A stretch of 64,000 bases of DNA from Pseudarthrobacter sp. BIM B-2242 (GCF_014764445.1 NZ_CP061722.1:310001-374000), one strand, 5' to 3'; positions 8,473 to 16,835 are shown, counted from the first letter of the stretch. The notes: a model not told the origin generated them from the sequence alone. Numbers and translations: made by a program.

Positions 8473-8516
8473 TTAGGTTGCCCCCTATAGGCGTAAAAAC
8501 GGTCGCAGAACTGGTC

Positions 8517-8532
8517 ATGCGTAGACATCCGG
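8517..8532 (-). promoter_or_regulatory. 16-mer CATGCGTAGACATCCG upstream of the sigma gene
   Basis: An identical 16-mer occurs at 19133-19148, and its first 11 bases recur at 27758-27768. All three lie upstream of leftward genes. Read on the minus strand its TACGCATG resembles the TACACATG core of the frequent CCGYACACAK element. Confidence 0.45.
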
Positions 8533-8576
8533 AAAATTGCTCACCGGCGGCACTCGTTGGCCGATCCCCCGTGGTT

Positions 8577-8601
8577 TTCTATGCGCACGGCGCCCCGACG
8601 G
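8577..8601 (-). promoter_or_regulatory. Class I promoter-like motif upstream of the sigma gene
   Basis: The minus strand reads CCGTCGGGG, 8 nt, GCATAGAA, in the divergent region between the sigma gene and flgN. The GCATAGAA box ends 104 nt before the TTG start. Confidence 0.6.
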
Positions 8602-8744
8602 GCCGTTTGTCGGCGGGGACGGTTCACAGGCTCCGGGTGACTAACATCGGCGGCGGCGCCGACGACTGTTTTCATAGGGGCGAAAACGCGCCCTGAAGTG
8701 CGCTGTCTTTGCGCATCACAGACCTCAACCGGGGGGACCACATC

Positions 8745-9233
8745 ATGGGGGCCGACAACCTGTCTTCCCTGCTCTGGCATGAGCGGGAACTGCTCGACAT
8801 GCTGACCTTCAAGCTCGTCGAAGAGCAGCTGCTGCTCAAGGCCGGTGCCAGCAAGTGGCTGCACCACGCAAGCCTCGAAGTGGAGCAGGTCGTCAAGAAG
8901 CTCGCCCAGGCCGGGCTGGCCCGGACCGTGGCGAGCTCCGCCGTTGCCATCGAATGGGGTGTGGCCGAAGACGCCACCCTCGCCCAGCTCGCGGCAGCCG
9001 CCCCGGAGCCCTGGGATGACCTTCTGCGCTCCCACCTGGACGCGATGAGCTTGCAGACCGCCGCGATCAAGCAGCTCCGGGATGAGAACGAACAGTTCCT
9101 GCGCGCCGCAGCACGCTCAGCCCAGGAGACCGTTGCAGCCCTGCTGCCCGAAGCCGGCACCTATGACGCCCACGGCGCCGCCACCTACGCCGTCCCCGCA
9201 GGCCGGGGGCGCATCTTGGATAAGGAACTCTGA
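8745..9233 (+). CDS. flgN: FlgN-like flagellar chaperone
   Basis: A 162-residue, almost entirely helical protein immediately before flgK, the usual place for FlgN, the export chaperone of the hook-filament junction proteins FlgK and FlgL. The N-terminal LLWHERELLDMLTFKLVEEQ is a typical FlgN-family beginning. The chosen ATG (MGADNLSSLLW) follows a GGGGGG ribosome site, whereas an in-frame ATG 12 codons earlier lacks one. The assignment rests on context and helical pattern more than on a sharp motif. Confidence 0.75.
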   Translation: MGADNLSSLLWHERELLDMLTFKLVEEQLLLKAGASKWLHHASLEVEQVVKKLAQAGLARTVASSAVAIEWGVAEDATLAQLAAAAPEPWDDLLRSHLDAMSLQTAAIKQLRDENEQFLRAAARSAQETVAALLPEAGTYDAHGAATYAVPAGRGRILDKEL

Positions 9234-9235
9234 GC

Positions 9236-10660
9236 ATGAGCACATTCGGTGCGCTGAACACCGCCTTCACCGGCCTCACTGCGGCACGGACCGCTATGGA
9301 CACCGCCGGGCAGAACATCGCCAACGCCGGAACGGCCGGGTACACCCGGCAGCGGGTCGAGATCTCGTCCGCCGGCGCCCCCGCGAACGTCGGGCTGGCT
9401 GCCTCCACCCGTCCGGCCGCCGGCCAGGGCGTGAGCGTGGACTCCATCGCCCGGCTCGGGGACCTCATGGCCGACAACCGGGTCCGCTCCACCGCGGCCG
9501 AATCCGGGTACGCCTCCGTCCGCGCCGATGTGCTCTCCGCTGTCGAAGCGAACCTCGGAGAACCCGGCACCGACAACATTTCCTCCCAGCTGCACACCTT
9601 CTGGGCCAACTGGTCTGATGTCGCTAACGAGCCCAACACCGCGGCACCGGCGAACGTGCTGCTGCAGAACGCCAACGTCCTGACCGGGAAAATCGCCAGC
9701 GGGTACAAGGCCATGGACGATCAGTGGACCGCAACCCGGGCCAGTGTGGACACGATGGCTGCAGACCTGAACGCCACCGCTTCCCAGGTTGCGGTGCTCA
9801 ACGGGCAGATCCGCTCCACCCTCGCCGCCGGGGGCAACGCCAACGAACTCATCGACCAGCGCAGCAAGCTGGCCACCGAGATCGCCACTCTGGCCGGGGG
9901 CACCATCCGTGACAAGGCCGACGGCACCATCGACGTCGTTGTGGGCGGCAACGCCCTGGTCTCTGGCGTGACGACCCGGACCGTTGCGGTCAGCGGCGCA
10001 GCCCGGATGTCCGGCGCTGCCGCCTCCCCGGTCACTGTCGAATGGTCTGACCAGCCGGGGCAGCCGATCAACCCCGGCGGCGGAAAGCTCGCCGGAGCTG
10101 TCTCCGTGCTGGCAGCAGCCAACGGCGGCCAGGGCGGTGCGATCGCGGAAGCGGCCGAGTCCTTCAACGCGCTGGCCCGCAGCCTCGCCGGCAGTGTGAA
10201 TGCCATCCACCAGGGTGGAAACACCCCGGCCGGTAACGCGGGCGGAGAGTTCTTCAGCCTGACCGCCGGGGCGCCCGCCGCTCTGGGGCTTTCAGCGGTC
10301 CCGCAGGGCAAGGATGACCTCGCCACCGGCACCGTGGGGGCAGGGGCATACGACGGCAGCAACGCCGACCGGATCGCCGACCTCGCATCCTCCACCACCG
10401 GACCGGACAAGACCTGGTCGGACATCGTCACCACCACGGCCGTGACCGCCAAGGCAGCGATCCTGCACTCAAACCTCGCTGAAACCTCATCGGCCGCCGC
10501 CGTCAACGCCCAGGCCTCCACCTCCGGGGTGGACCTGGACGAGGAGAACGTGAATATCCTCTCCGCCCAGCACGCCTACCAGGCGGCTGCCAGGGTCATG
10601 TCGGCGATCGACCAGGCACTGGATACCCTCATCAACCGCACCGGAATCGTAGGACGCTGA
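9236..10660 (+). CDS. flgK: Flagellar hook-associated protein FlgK
   Basis: FlgK (HAP1) forms the first hook-filament junction layer. The 474-residue protein begins with the rod/hook signature GQNIANAGTAGYTRQRVEI and ends with VNILSAQHAYQAAARVMSAI, the conserved C-terminal helix. It begins 2 nt after flgN, with AAGGA upstream, in the rightward flgN-flgK-flgL-fliW unit. Confidence 0.93.
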   Translation: MSTFGALNTAFTGLTAARTAMDTAGQNIANAGTAGYTRQRVEISSAGAPANVGLAASTRPAAGQGVSVDSIARLGDLMADNRVRSTAAESGYASVRADVLSAVEANLGEPGTDNISSQLHTFWANWSDVANEPNTAAPANVLLQNANVLTGKIASGYKAMDDQWTATRASVDTMAADLNATASQVAVLNGQIRSTLAAGGNANELIDQRSKLATEIATLAGGTIRDKADGTIDVVVGGNALVSGVTTRTVAVSGAARMSGAAASPVTVEWSDQPGQPINPGGGKLAGAVSVLAAANGGQGGAIAEAAESFNALARSLAGSVNAIHQGGNTPAGNAGGEFFSLTAGAPAALGLSAVPQGKDDLATGTVGAGAYDGSNADRIADLASSTTGPDKTWSDIVTTTAVTAKAAILHSNLAETSSAAAVNAQASTSGVDLDEENVNILSAQHAYQAAARVMSAIDQALDTLINRTGIVGR

Positions 10661-10662
10661 TC

Positions 10663-11547
10663 ATGAGCATGCGCGTGACCAACCAGACCCTGATGGCGTC
10701 CGCCCAGCGGAACCTTCAGGCCAACAAAGCCCATCTGGCCAGCCTGCAGACGCAGGTGTCGGACCTGAAGCGGATCACTCGTCCCTCGGACGACCCGACC
10801 GGCACCGGCTCCTCCCTGCAGGTTCGGGCGCAGCAGGCTGCAGCAGCCCAGTACAGCCGCAACATCGACAACGGCCGGGGCTGGCTCACCACCGCCGACA
10901 CGGCCATGACCAATTCCACGGACATTCTGCGCCGGGTCAAAGACCTCACCATCCAGGGTTCCAGCGACGTGCTGACCCCGGAGGCGAAGGAGGGCATCGC
11001 CGCGGAACTGGAGGGGCTCAAGCAGAACCTGCTCTCCCAGGCGAACGCCACCTTTATGGGCCGGAACGTCTTCGCCGGCAACTCGGACGCCGGCGTGGCT
11101 TTCACCAGCAGCTCACCCGCGGCCTACACCGGAACGGGCAGCACCGTGGACCGCCGGGTCGCCGATGGGGTCACGGTCCGGGTGGATGCCGACGGCGCCG
11201 CTATCTTCGGCACCGGGGCGGGATCTGCCTTCGACCTGATCGACAAGATCGCCGCGGACCTTCGCTCCGGCGCGAACGCCGCCTCCAATATCTCCGCCCT
11301 CGACAAGCGGATGTCCACCCTGGTCGCCGAGCACGCCGCAATCGGTGCCCGCGACGCCCAAATTCAACGAGCACAGGACGTGAACGTGACCCAACAAGGA
11401 AACCTGGAAGCCACACGAGCCGGAATCGAGGATGTGGACATGAGCAAGGCCATTCTTGACCTGCAGCTCACGTCCACCAACTACGAGGCGGCCCTGGCTG
11501 TTGCTGGCAGGATCCTGCCCCGGACCCTGATGGACTTCCTCCGGTGA
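10663..11547 (+). CDS. flgL: Flagellar hook-associated protein FlgL
   Basis: FlgL (HAP3) forms the second junction layer between FlgK and the filament. The 294-residue protein has the flagellin-like N-terminus (LKRITRPSDDPTGTGSSLQV) and C-terminal helix (DVDMSKAILDLQLTSTNYEA). It starts 2 nt after flgK and its stop overlaps the fliW start by 4 nt (GTGA). Confidence 0.93.
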   Translation: MSMRVTNQTLMASAQRNLQANKAHLASLQTQVSDLKRITRPSDDPTGTGSSLQVRAQQAAAAQYSRNIDNGRGWLTTADTAMTNSTDILRRVKDLTIQGSSDVLTPEAKEGIAAELEGLKQNLLSQANATFMGRNVFAGNSDAGVAFTSSSPAAYTGTGSTVDRRVADGVTVRVDADGAAIFGTGAGSAFDLIDKIAADLRSGANAASNISALDKRMSTLVAEHAAIGARDAQIQRAQDVNVTQQGNLEATRAGIEDVDMSKAILDLQLTSTNYEAALAVAGRILPRTLMDFLR

Positions 11548-11927
11548 CCGGGCTGACATTCGCAGAGCCCCTGCCGGGACTGGGCCAGCTCATTGATTTC
11601 GAGCTGAACCCCGTGGCGGGCGCCGACGGCCTGTTCAGCCTGCACGCCCTGGACGCTCCCGAGAAGAGGTTGTACCTGCTTGACGCCGGCATGCACCTGC
11701 CCGACTACCAGCCGGTGATCAGTGACGCCCAGGCAGCCCTGATCAAGGCCGTCGGCCCTGATGAGGTCGCAACGTTCGTCGTGGCGAACCACCATGACGG
11801 GGCGCTTACCGTGAACCTGCTGGCCCCGATCGTGGTCAACACCGTCACTGACATCTGCGCCCAGGTAATCCTGGAAGGCCAGGACTACGCCATCCGGCAC
11901 GAACTCAAGGTCCTCTCCCCCGCCTGA
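11544..11927 (+). CDS. fliW: Flagellar assembly factor FliW
   Basis: FliW binds flagellin and, in other bacteria, sequesters the translational regulator CsrA. The 127-residue protein shows the family core (FSLHALDAPEKRLYLLDAGM, VFVVANHH-like segment, LLAPIVVNTVTDICAQVIL). The start is GTG, coupled to flgL. No csrA follows: a bidirectional terminator and then a convergent tagged-protein gene come next. Confidence 0.88.
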   Translation: MTGLTFAEPLPGLGQLIDFELNPVAGADGLFSLHALDAPEKRLYLLDAGMHLPDYQPVISDAQAALIKAVGPDEVATFVVANHHDGALTVNLLAPIVVNTVTDICAQVILEGQDYAIRHELKVLSPA

Positions 11928-11950
11928 TCGGCAGCGGTGCACAGCACCAG

Positions 11951-11987
11951 ACAGAAGGCCCCTGGCACGTCGCCAGGGGCCTTCTGT
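11951..11987. terminator. Strong bidirectional hairpin terminator
   Basis: A 16-bp perfect stem (ACAGAAGGCCCCTGGC and its complement) with a 5-nt loop lies between the convergent fliW and the first tagged gene. It separates the flagellar block from the tagged-protein block. Confidence 0.85.
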
Positions 11988-12004
11988 CGTTCACTGTCCG
12001 GTGG

Positions 12005-12820
12005 TCAGCGGCGGTTGATGCCGCGCGGGTTGTAGCCGGGCTCCTTCTCGGCCCGGTCTGCGGCGTCCTTCATCATCGCCTTCCAGCGGATGTCGCCCGT
12101 TCCCTCGTCGTGGTCCTCGTCGAAGTCGTAGGCCAGGACATCCAGCTGGATGAACGGCAGCTGGAGGGGCTGGCCTTCGAGAGAGACCTCGACGTCGTCG
12201 TTGCCGCGCTGTACCAGTTCCCAGTACCGGCCGTCCTTCTCGACGTCGACGGTGATGATCCGGGTGCCGTCTTCGGCGTAGCGGACACCGAAGTCTTTGA
12301 CATTCACCTCATCGCCGTACTGGAAGGTTTCCCCGTTGGGGTCCCGGCGCCAGGCCTCCTGGCATGCGGCGTCGTGGCGGGCGCTGGCCAGCAGGTCGGC
12401 GAGGACCTCGTGCTCGTTCTTTCCGGTCCCGTCGCCGGCCTGGGAGGTGAACGTCCAGGCGTCGTCCTCGTCGTCGCCGTAGCGGACCTGCGGGCTCATG
12501 GTGCCGGCGTGATGGACGGTCATGTTCCGGCCGTCGACCTCCAGGACCAGGGCGTCCAACCCGTCCTCATCCCGGTACTTCGTGTAGAGCGGCTTCACGG
12601 TTCCCTCAATGCCGGCCTCCTCCAGGAAGAAGGCTGCTTCCAGATACCGGCCCTGGTCTTCCGGGGAGTCCCACGCGATGTCGTTTTCCGCGCCGTCGAT
12701 GATCGTCAGCCCGGACGGGCTTGGCTCCTGCAGGCTCACCCCGGGCTCGGCGTGGGCGGTGGCGGCGAACTGTCCGCCGGTGGGGATGCCCTCGGGCTGG
12801 CGCTTGGGGTCGGTGGTCAT
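12005..12820 (-). CDS. Tagged orphan protein 1 (GGQFA N-terminal tag)
   Basis: A 271-residue acidic protein of unknown function. Residues 7-30 carry the shared tag (RQPEGIPTGGQFAATAHAEP then GVSL). The rest is rich in Asp/Glu with Trp, including a beta-like C-terminal half (IITVDVEKDGRYWELVQRG). No catalytic motif, signal peptide or membrane helix is visible. The ATG follows GAAGGAGC, and a CCGCACACAG element lies 33 nt upstream, a longer leader than most family members have. It is transcribed alone, towards the terminator shared with fliW. Confidence 0.8.
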   Translation of the reverse strand: MTTDPKRQPEGIPTGGQFAATAHAEPGVSLQEPSPSGLTIIDGAENDIAWDSPEDQGRYLEAAFFLEEAGIEGTVKPLYTKYRDEDGLDALVLEVDGRNMTVHHAGTMSPQVRYGDDEDDAWTFTSQAGDGTGKNEHEVLADLLASARHDAACQEAWRRDPNGETFQYGDEVNVKDFGVRYAEDGTRIITVDVEKDGRYWELVQRGNDDVEVSLEGQPLQLPFIQLDVLAYDFDEDHDEGTGDIRWKAMMKDAADRAEKEPGYNPRGINRR

Positions 12821-12853
12821 GATGCTCCTTCGGTGGGTCTTCCTGTCACTGGT

Positions 12854-12863
12854 CTGTGTGCGG
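12854..12863 (-). promoter_or_regulatory. CCGCACACAG element before tagged gene 1
   Basis: It ends 33 nt before the ATG at 12820. This gene has a real Shine-Dalgarno sequence, so its mRNA is probably not leaderless. Confidence 0.55.
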
Positions 12864-12873
12864 CAGGCAACGG

Positions 12874-12908
12874 AAAAGCCCGCCCCTGCGCGAACAGAAA
12901 CGGGCTTC
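12874..12908 (-). terminator. Terminator of the five-gene tagged operon
   Basis: Minus strand: stem AAGCCCG / CGGGCTT followed by TTTT, 20 nt after the stop of tagged gene 2. Confidence 0.7.
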
Positions 12909-12928
12909 TCCGGGAGACTCCGGCAAGG

Positions 12929-13747
12929 TCAGGTGCCGGGGTCGAGGTTGATGTAGAGGTCGCCGGTGGCATCGTCACAGTCGACGAAAGGGTCCAGGTG
13001 GACGTCCTGGAAGCCGTACTCCTCGAATTCGGTGAGGTCAACGTCTCCGACGTTGCGGTGGACGTCCTCCACCCGGTCCAGGGTGAACGTCAGTCCGGAC
13101 TCGACGTCGGCCTTGCGGTTGACGTACAGCCGGCCGAAATCGGGGTTGACGGCCAGCAGTTTCGCGGAGATCTGCTGCACGTAGGCGGCCGTGGCTTCCC
13201 GGTTGAGCTGGGCGGCGTACTCCGACTGTGCCCGTGCCCGCTCCATGCCGGTCAGGTGCGCGAACGGGTCCGACTGCGGCTCCGGGGAGGACTGGAAGCC
13301 GTCCCAGCGGTTTTTGATCGAATCCAGGCTGAACATGTCGCTGTTGCCCGCATTGTCGTTCAGTTCGTCGCCGCCGTGGACCTCCATGTCCCAGTAGACG
13401 TTGAAGGTGTCCTCGAAGAAGACCTGGTCATCCTCGGCGACATCGAGCTCCTCACCGTCCGCCGCATACAGGCCCATGCCGGCGGTATAGCGCCCTCCGC
13501 GGTCCTGTGTGACGCCGACGTAGGCGAAGGCCGCGTCAGGGTACTTCCGCCGGACATCGGAGGCCCAGGCGTTCTGCTCGTACGCCTCGTAGCGGTCTTT
13601 CGCGGCGGTGTACTGCTGTTCGATGAGTTCGCCAACCGGGTCCCTTTCGACCACCCCCAGGGTGATGCCCGGCTCTTTGTGGCTTGTGGCAGCGAACTGG
13701 CCGCCGATGGGGATCCCTTCGGGCTGGCGGCTGGGTGTCACGGTCAT
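12929..13747 (-). CDS. Tagged orphan protein 2 (tag plus YPDAA module)
   Basis: A 272-residue protein and last gene of a five-gene chain. The tag is RQPEGIPIGGQFAATSHKEP at residues 7-26. Residues around 65-105 carry the second shared module (KYPDAAFAYVGVTQDRGG, then GLYAADGEEL). The C-terminal half has acidic beta-like segments with a Tyr/Asn repeat. It overlaps the preceding gene by ATGA. Function unknown; the two modules recur in other proteins of this window. Confidence 0.8.
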   Translation of the reverse strand: MTVTPSRQPEGIPIGGQFAATSHKEPGITLGVVERDPVGELIEQQYTAAKDRYEAYEQNAWASDVRRKYPDAAFAYVGVTQDRGGRYTAGMGLYAADGEELDVAEDDQVFFEDTFNVYWDMEVHGGDELNDNAGNSDMFSLDSIKNRWDGFQSSPEPQSDPFAHLTGMERARAQSEYAAQLNREATAAYVQQISAKLLAVNPDFGRLYVNRKADVESGLTFTLDRVEDVHRNVGDVDLTEFEEYGFQDVHLDPFVDCDDATGDLYINLDPGT

Positions 13748-14208
13748 GCGGTTGCTCCTTCGATCGCGCGGGCTTCACGCGCTGCCTTGTTCTGCGCCTG
13801 GTGGCGGTATTCGATGATCCAGTTCGCCTGGCGGGCGGCCTCGTACTGCCGGGTGCGGCGGGTGCGGTCATCCAGGGTGCCCTTGTCTGCCTCGTAGCCG
13901 GCGCAGAGGTCGACGTACTTGGCCCGGGCCTCGATCTCCGCCTGGCTCAACGGCAGCCCGACGCCGGCCAGGTAAGCGGCCGAGGCGTCATAGGCTTCCT
14001 GGATGCGCTCCGGGTTGCCGTACCGGTTGCGGCCGAAGCCCCGCCCGGCGGTGTAGATCGCGTTGATGGCGCCGCGTTCCAGGTGCCATTCGGCGGACTG
14101 ACCTGCCCCGGAGGGCGACGTGAGGGTCACGGAGCCTTCCGGGTGGGCGACGGCGGTGAACTGGCCGCCGCTGGGCTGGCCGGCGGGTTTGTGGGCAACC
14201 GGGCTCAT
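13744..14208 (-). CDS. Tagged orphan protein 3
   Basis: A 154-residue protein. I use the start MSPVAHKPAGQPSGGQFTAV, which creates an ATGA overlap with tagged gene 4; an upstream in-frame start would overlap gene 4 by 52 nt. After the tag (HPEGSVTL at its end) the protein is helical and basic, ending in arginine-rich helices (DDRTRRTRQYEAARQANWII). The YPDAA module is absent. Function unknown. Confidence 0.78.
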   Translation of the reverse strand: MSPVAHKPAGQPSGGQFTAVAHPEGSVTLTSPSGAGQSAEWHLERGAINAIYTAGRGFGRNRYGNPERIQEAYDASAAYLAGVGLPLSQAEIEARAKYVDLCAGYEADKGTLDDRTRRTRQYEAARQANWIIEYRHQAQNKAAREARAIEGATA

Positions 14209-14708
14209 GCTGCCTGCTGCTTCAGGCCCTTGATTTTTTCGATGTCCAGGAACCACTCGTTCACGGCCGGGTCGAGCGCTTCCTCGTCCGGGACACGGAC
14301 GGAAGCGTCCTGCCAGGGGCTCTCGTCGGCAGGCAGGTATTCGGCTGCCTCCAGCGGGGAGATGTCGGCGTCGCTGTCGTACTTCCAGCCGGTGAACTCG
14401 GTGTCATCGATCCGTTGGCCGTCCGGGGTGCGGATGCCGGTCAGCTTCATCCAGGTCGGGCGGTCCGGGTCCACGGAGAGGAAGACGCTGGACCCTTCCG
14501 GGTAGTCGCGTTCCAGGCTGGCCGAGAGCGACTCGAGGGCCGACTGTGCCATCGCGTCACGGGCGGTGGTGAACCGGCCCCAGTGTTCCTCCAGCTGGTC
14601 GCCGTAGAACCGTGCAGGAGTCACGGCCAGGGACGGAACCCCGTCCGAGTGGGTGGTGCGGGCGAACTGGCCTCCGGTGGGCTTGCCTGCGGGTTCGTGC
14701 TTCGTCAT
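14205..14708 (-). CDS. Tagged orphan protein 4 (tag plus YPEGS variant module)
   Basis: A 167-residue protein starting MTKHEPAGKPTGGQFARTTH. The second module is present in variant form (RDYPEGSSVFLSVDPDRP then GIRTPDGQRI). Acidic, no membrane segment. It overlaps its neighbours by ATGA on both sides. The ATG sits after GGAGGACAGGAA, whose GGAGG is a good ribosome site. Confidence 0.78.
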   Translation of the reverse strand: MTKHEPAGKPTGGQFARTTHSDGVPSLAVTPARFYGDQLEEHWGRFTTARDAMAQSALESLSASLERDYPEGSSVFLSVDPDRPTWMKLTGIRTPDGQRIDDTEFTGWKYDSDADISPLEAAEYLPADESPWQDASVRVPDEEALDPAVNEWFLDIEKIKGLKQQAA

Positions 14709-15484
14709 TTCCTGTCCTCCCAGGTAAGTCCTGCTGTGCGGTATTGGTGGATCCATTCGGGGCTATCGTCTTTGGCGGCGAGCACCCTGATGCTGCGTTC
14801 CATGTGCCAGGCCATCCGGCCCGACGGGGAACCCTCCGGTGCGTCCAGGTCGGAGCAGTCCGTGAGGTCTTTCAGGACCTCGTCGCGGTCCTTGTCTGAG
14901 GTCAGCTCAGAGCCGTCGTAGTAGACGCTGAGCTTCTGGCGGTCGACGTCGTAGTAGACACTCAGGTCATCGCCCGATTCGACGTCAACGAAGTCGGCGT
15001 TCAGGACGCCTCCGCCATCGTCATTGGAGCTGACCGAGACGGCCCGGAAGACGTAGTCGTCGCTGCCCTGGTTCAGGGTGAAGGCTTCGGTGGTCTGGGA
15101 TTCGAAGATCAGTCCTGCGAGGTCCTCGCCGAGGTTGTCGGTGCGGGATTCGATCCGGAGTCCGTAGGCCGGGTCGTCGCTGTCTGTGCAGTCGTGGTTG
15201 TCGATGGCCCAGCCCGAGGTGCCGTCCCCGTCGAGGTGTCCGTCCTGCTGGATGTCGAAGCTCCGGCCGTCAACTGAGGTGAAGCGCAGAACGTTTCCGC
15301 GTCCGGACAGGGACCCTTTCAGGCCCTCCAGCTGGATCGATTCGACCTGGTCGGCGAAGTAGGTCGCCGCCTCCCGGTCCACGTGCAGGTCACCGCGGAG
15401 CCCGATGGCAGGGTCAGCGTGGGCGGCAGCAGCGAACTGGCCGCCGTCCGGCTGCCCGCCGGGTTTGTGGCTGACCGGGCTCAT
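14705..15484 (-). CDS. Tagged orphan protein 5
   Basis: A 259-residue, strongly acidic protein with the tag HKPGGQPDGGQFAAAAHADP at residues 6-25. After an N-terminal helix it is predicted mostly beta, with an internal near-repeat (DDLSVYYDVDRQKLSVYYDG). No catalytic signature. Second gene in the chain, overlapping tagged gene 6 by ATGA. Confidence 0.78.
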   Translation of the reverse strand: MSPVSHKPGGQPDGGQFAAAAHADPAIGLRGDLHVDREAATYFADQVESIQLEGLKGSLSGRGNVLRFTSVDGRSFDIQQDGHLDGDGTSGWAIDNHDCTDSDDPAYGLRIESRTDNLGEDLAGLIFESQTTEAFTLNQGSDDYVFRAVSVSSNDDGGGVLNADFVDVESGDDLSVYYDVDRQKLSVYYDGSELTSDKDRDEVLKDLTDCSDLDAPEGSPSGRMAWHMERSIRVLAAKDDSPEWIHQYRTAGLTWEDRK

Positions 15485-16323
15485 GCTTCGTCCCCTGGCG
15501 CCCAGGCAGCAGCCTTGCGGAGGTCGATGGTGAAGAGCTCGTCGCCGTAGCTACCGGTGGAGAAGGCACTTGCCCAGTGCGACTGCTCGGCGTTTGCACC
15601 CAGGGTCCTGAGCGTGTCGACGACGTAGTTGTCGTTCTCTTCCTGGTCGGTGGCTCCGTCGGTTTCGACGTACTCATAGAGCAGGTTGCCTTCGGCGTCG
15701 CTGACGCTCGCCCCGGACACGAAGTCGCCGTTGTCCCAGGAACCGACCTGGAGGTCGGCGAAGGCAGCGGTCGGGTGGTCTTCAAGGATTGCCCTGGCGG
15801 AAAGGGCAACGCTTGAAAGCTCGAGGTCTTCGTCTGCCTGGGTAGACGCCTTCAGGCTGTTGTCGCGGAACTCGTTGAGCTCCGCCGTCGTGACCTCACG
15901 CCGTTCTCCGGTGGCCTTGGCGATGACGCGGGCACGGGCGCGCTCGAAGGCGGCCCGCTGCTCCTCCCGGATCGCTCCGGCCATCGCATTGTGCTTGGTG
16001 TAAGCCCACGCCTTCGCGGCGTCGTACACGTCCTCCGGGACTGCGCTGTTCTCGAAGTCATCGGATTCGGTGTCGTGGATGTCGTCGGCCGGGTTCCAAA
16101 TGTCGAAGACCTCTTCGCCGTTCACTTTCACCAGCGTGGAGATGGTTCCGCCCTCGCCAACCTGAACGTCGACTTCGGGCTCGGGCAGGCTCTCCGGCCA
16201 GCCCTCAAGCTCCGGCCGACGGGCCGGGGCAGCGAGGGAGGGCACGTTGTCGCTCTTGATCTTGGCGGCGAACTGGCCGCCGGTGGGCACACCCGCGTCA
16301 ACGCGGTTCGGTTCAGTGGTCAT
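15481..16323 (-). CDS. Tagged orphan protein 6 (first gene of tagged operon; tag plus HPTAA module)
   Basis: A 280-residue protein. The ATG of MTTEPNRVDAGVPTGGQFAA lies 6 nt after a CCGCACACAG element, the standard geometry in this window, so an upstream in-frame start is rejected. The tag ends KSDNVPSL, a divergent form without His. A charged helical middle (EEQRAAFERARARVIAKATG) precedes a second-module variant (EDHPTAAFADLQVGSW, then SDAEGNLL). It heads the operon of tagged genes 6-5-4-3-2. Confidence 0.8.
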   Translation of the reverse strand: MTTEPNRVDAGVPTGGQFAAKIKSDNVPSLAAPARRPELEGWPESLPEPEVDVQVGEGGTISTLVKVNGEEVFDIWNPADDIHDTESDDFENSAVPEDVYDAAKAWAYTKHNAMAGAIREEQRAAFERARARVIAKATGERREVTTAELNEFRDNSLKASTQADEDLELSSVALSARAILEDHPTAAFADLQVGSWDNGDFVSGASVSDAEGNLLYEYVETDGATDQEENDNYVVDTLRTLGANAEQSHWASAFSTGSYGDELFTIDLRKAAAWAPGDEA

Positions 16324-16329
16324 GCCCCT

Positions 16330-16339
16330 CTGTGTGCGG
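16330..16339 (-). promoter_or_regulatory. CCGCACACAG element, tagged operon 6-2
   Basis: It ends 6 nt before the ATG at 16323. The intervening bases are GAGGGGC, one of the few cases where a Shine-Dalgarno-like run is present. Confidence 0.65.
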
Positions 16340-16373
16340 CCGGCCGCAGAATGTGTCAGGGTGCTCACCGGCT

Positions 16374-16739
16374 CTACGACACGGCGTAGCGGCGGCCTGC
16401 GGACCCGGACGCCAGAAGCCCGACAGCCGCCTGGGCACCTGCGGAATATGCCCGGGGCCGGTCGTAGGGGCGCTCTGCCAGGGACTGGCCGCGCACCTTC
16501 CGGACTGTAGTGCCGACGAGGGTCCGGACCGAGGCGTAGACGCGCTGCGGAATGGCGATGACGGTGGACAGGTCCTGCCGGCGGTTCATCGCCAGGCTGA
16601 TGACAGAGTCGCTGTGGCGCTCTGCGGCGAACTGGCCGCCGGACGGGACGCCCTGCACTACGCGGGAGCGTCCGTCAGCGGATCGGTAGGTACCGGCGGT
16701 AGGGGTGGCTGCCGGGTGATGGGGCTGGAAGCTACTCAT
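16374..16739 (-). CDS. Tagged orphan protein 7 (tag displaced inward)
   Basis: A 121-residue basic protein. The tag core VVQGVPSGGQFAAERHSDSV begins near residue 27 after a short His/Pro/Arg-rich extension, unlike the other members, where it starts within about 10 residues. The remaining part is arginine-rich (NRRQDLSTVIAIPQRVYASV). Monocistronic, with its own CCGCACACTG element 7 nt before the ATG. Confidence 0.72.
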   Translation of the reverse strand: MSSFQPHHPAATPTAGTYRSADGRSRVVQGVPSGGQFAAERHSDSVISLAMNRRQDLSTVIAIPQRVYASVRTLVGTTVRKVRGQSLAERPYDRPRAYSAGAQAAVGLLASGSAGRRYAVS

Positions 16740-16746
16740 GCCTGGT

Positions 16747-16756
16747 CAGTGTGCGG
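16747..16756 (-). promoter_or_regulatory. CCGCACACTG variant element, tagged gene 7
   Basis: It ends 7 nt before the ATG at 16739. It differs from the consensus at position 9 only. Confidence 0.5.
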
Positions 16757-16835
16757 CTGCCGGCAAAAAGTGCGAGTGTCCTCTCTCACTACTGAAGAAG
16801 GCACCTGCGGATATGCCCGGCCCTAGGATTGAAGC

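Noticed and set aside
12005-16739. Tagged proteins as flagellar type III export substrates because they adjoin fliW
   Set aside because: The flagellar block and the tagged block are separated by a strong terminator, use different promoter elements, and more than half of the tagged genes lie 24-45 kb away.
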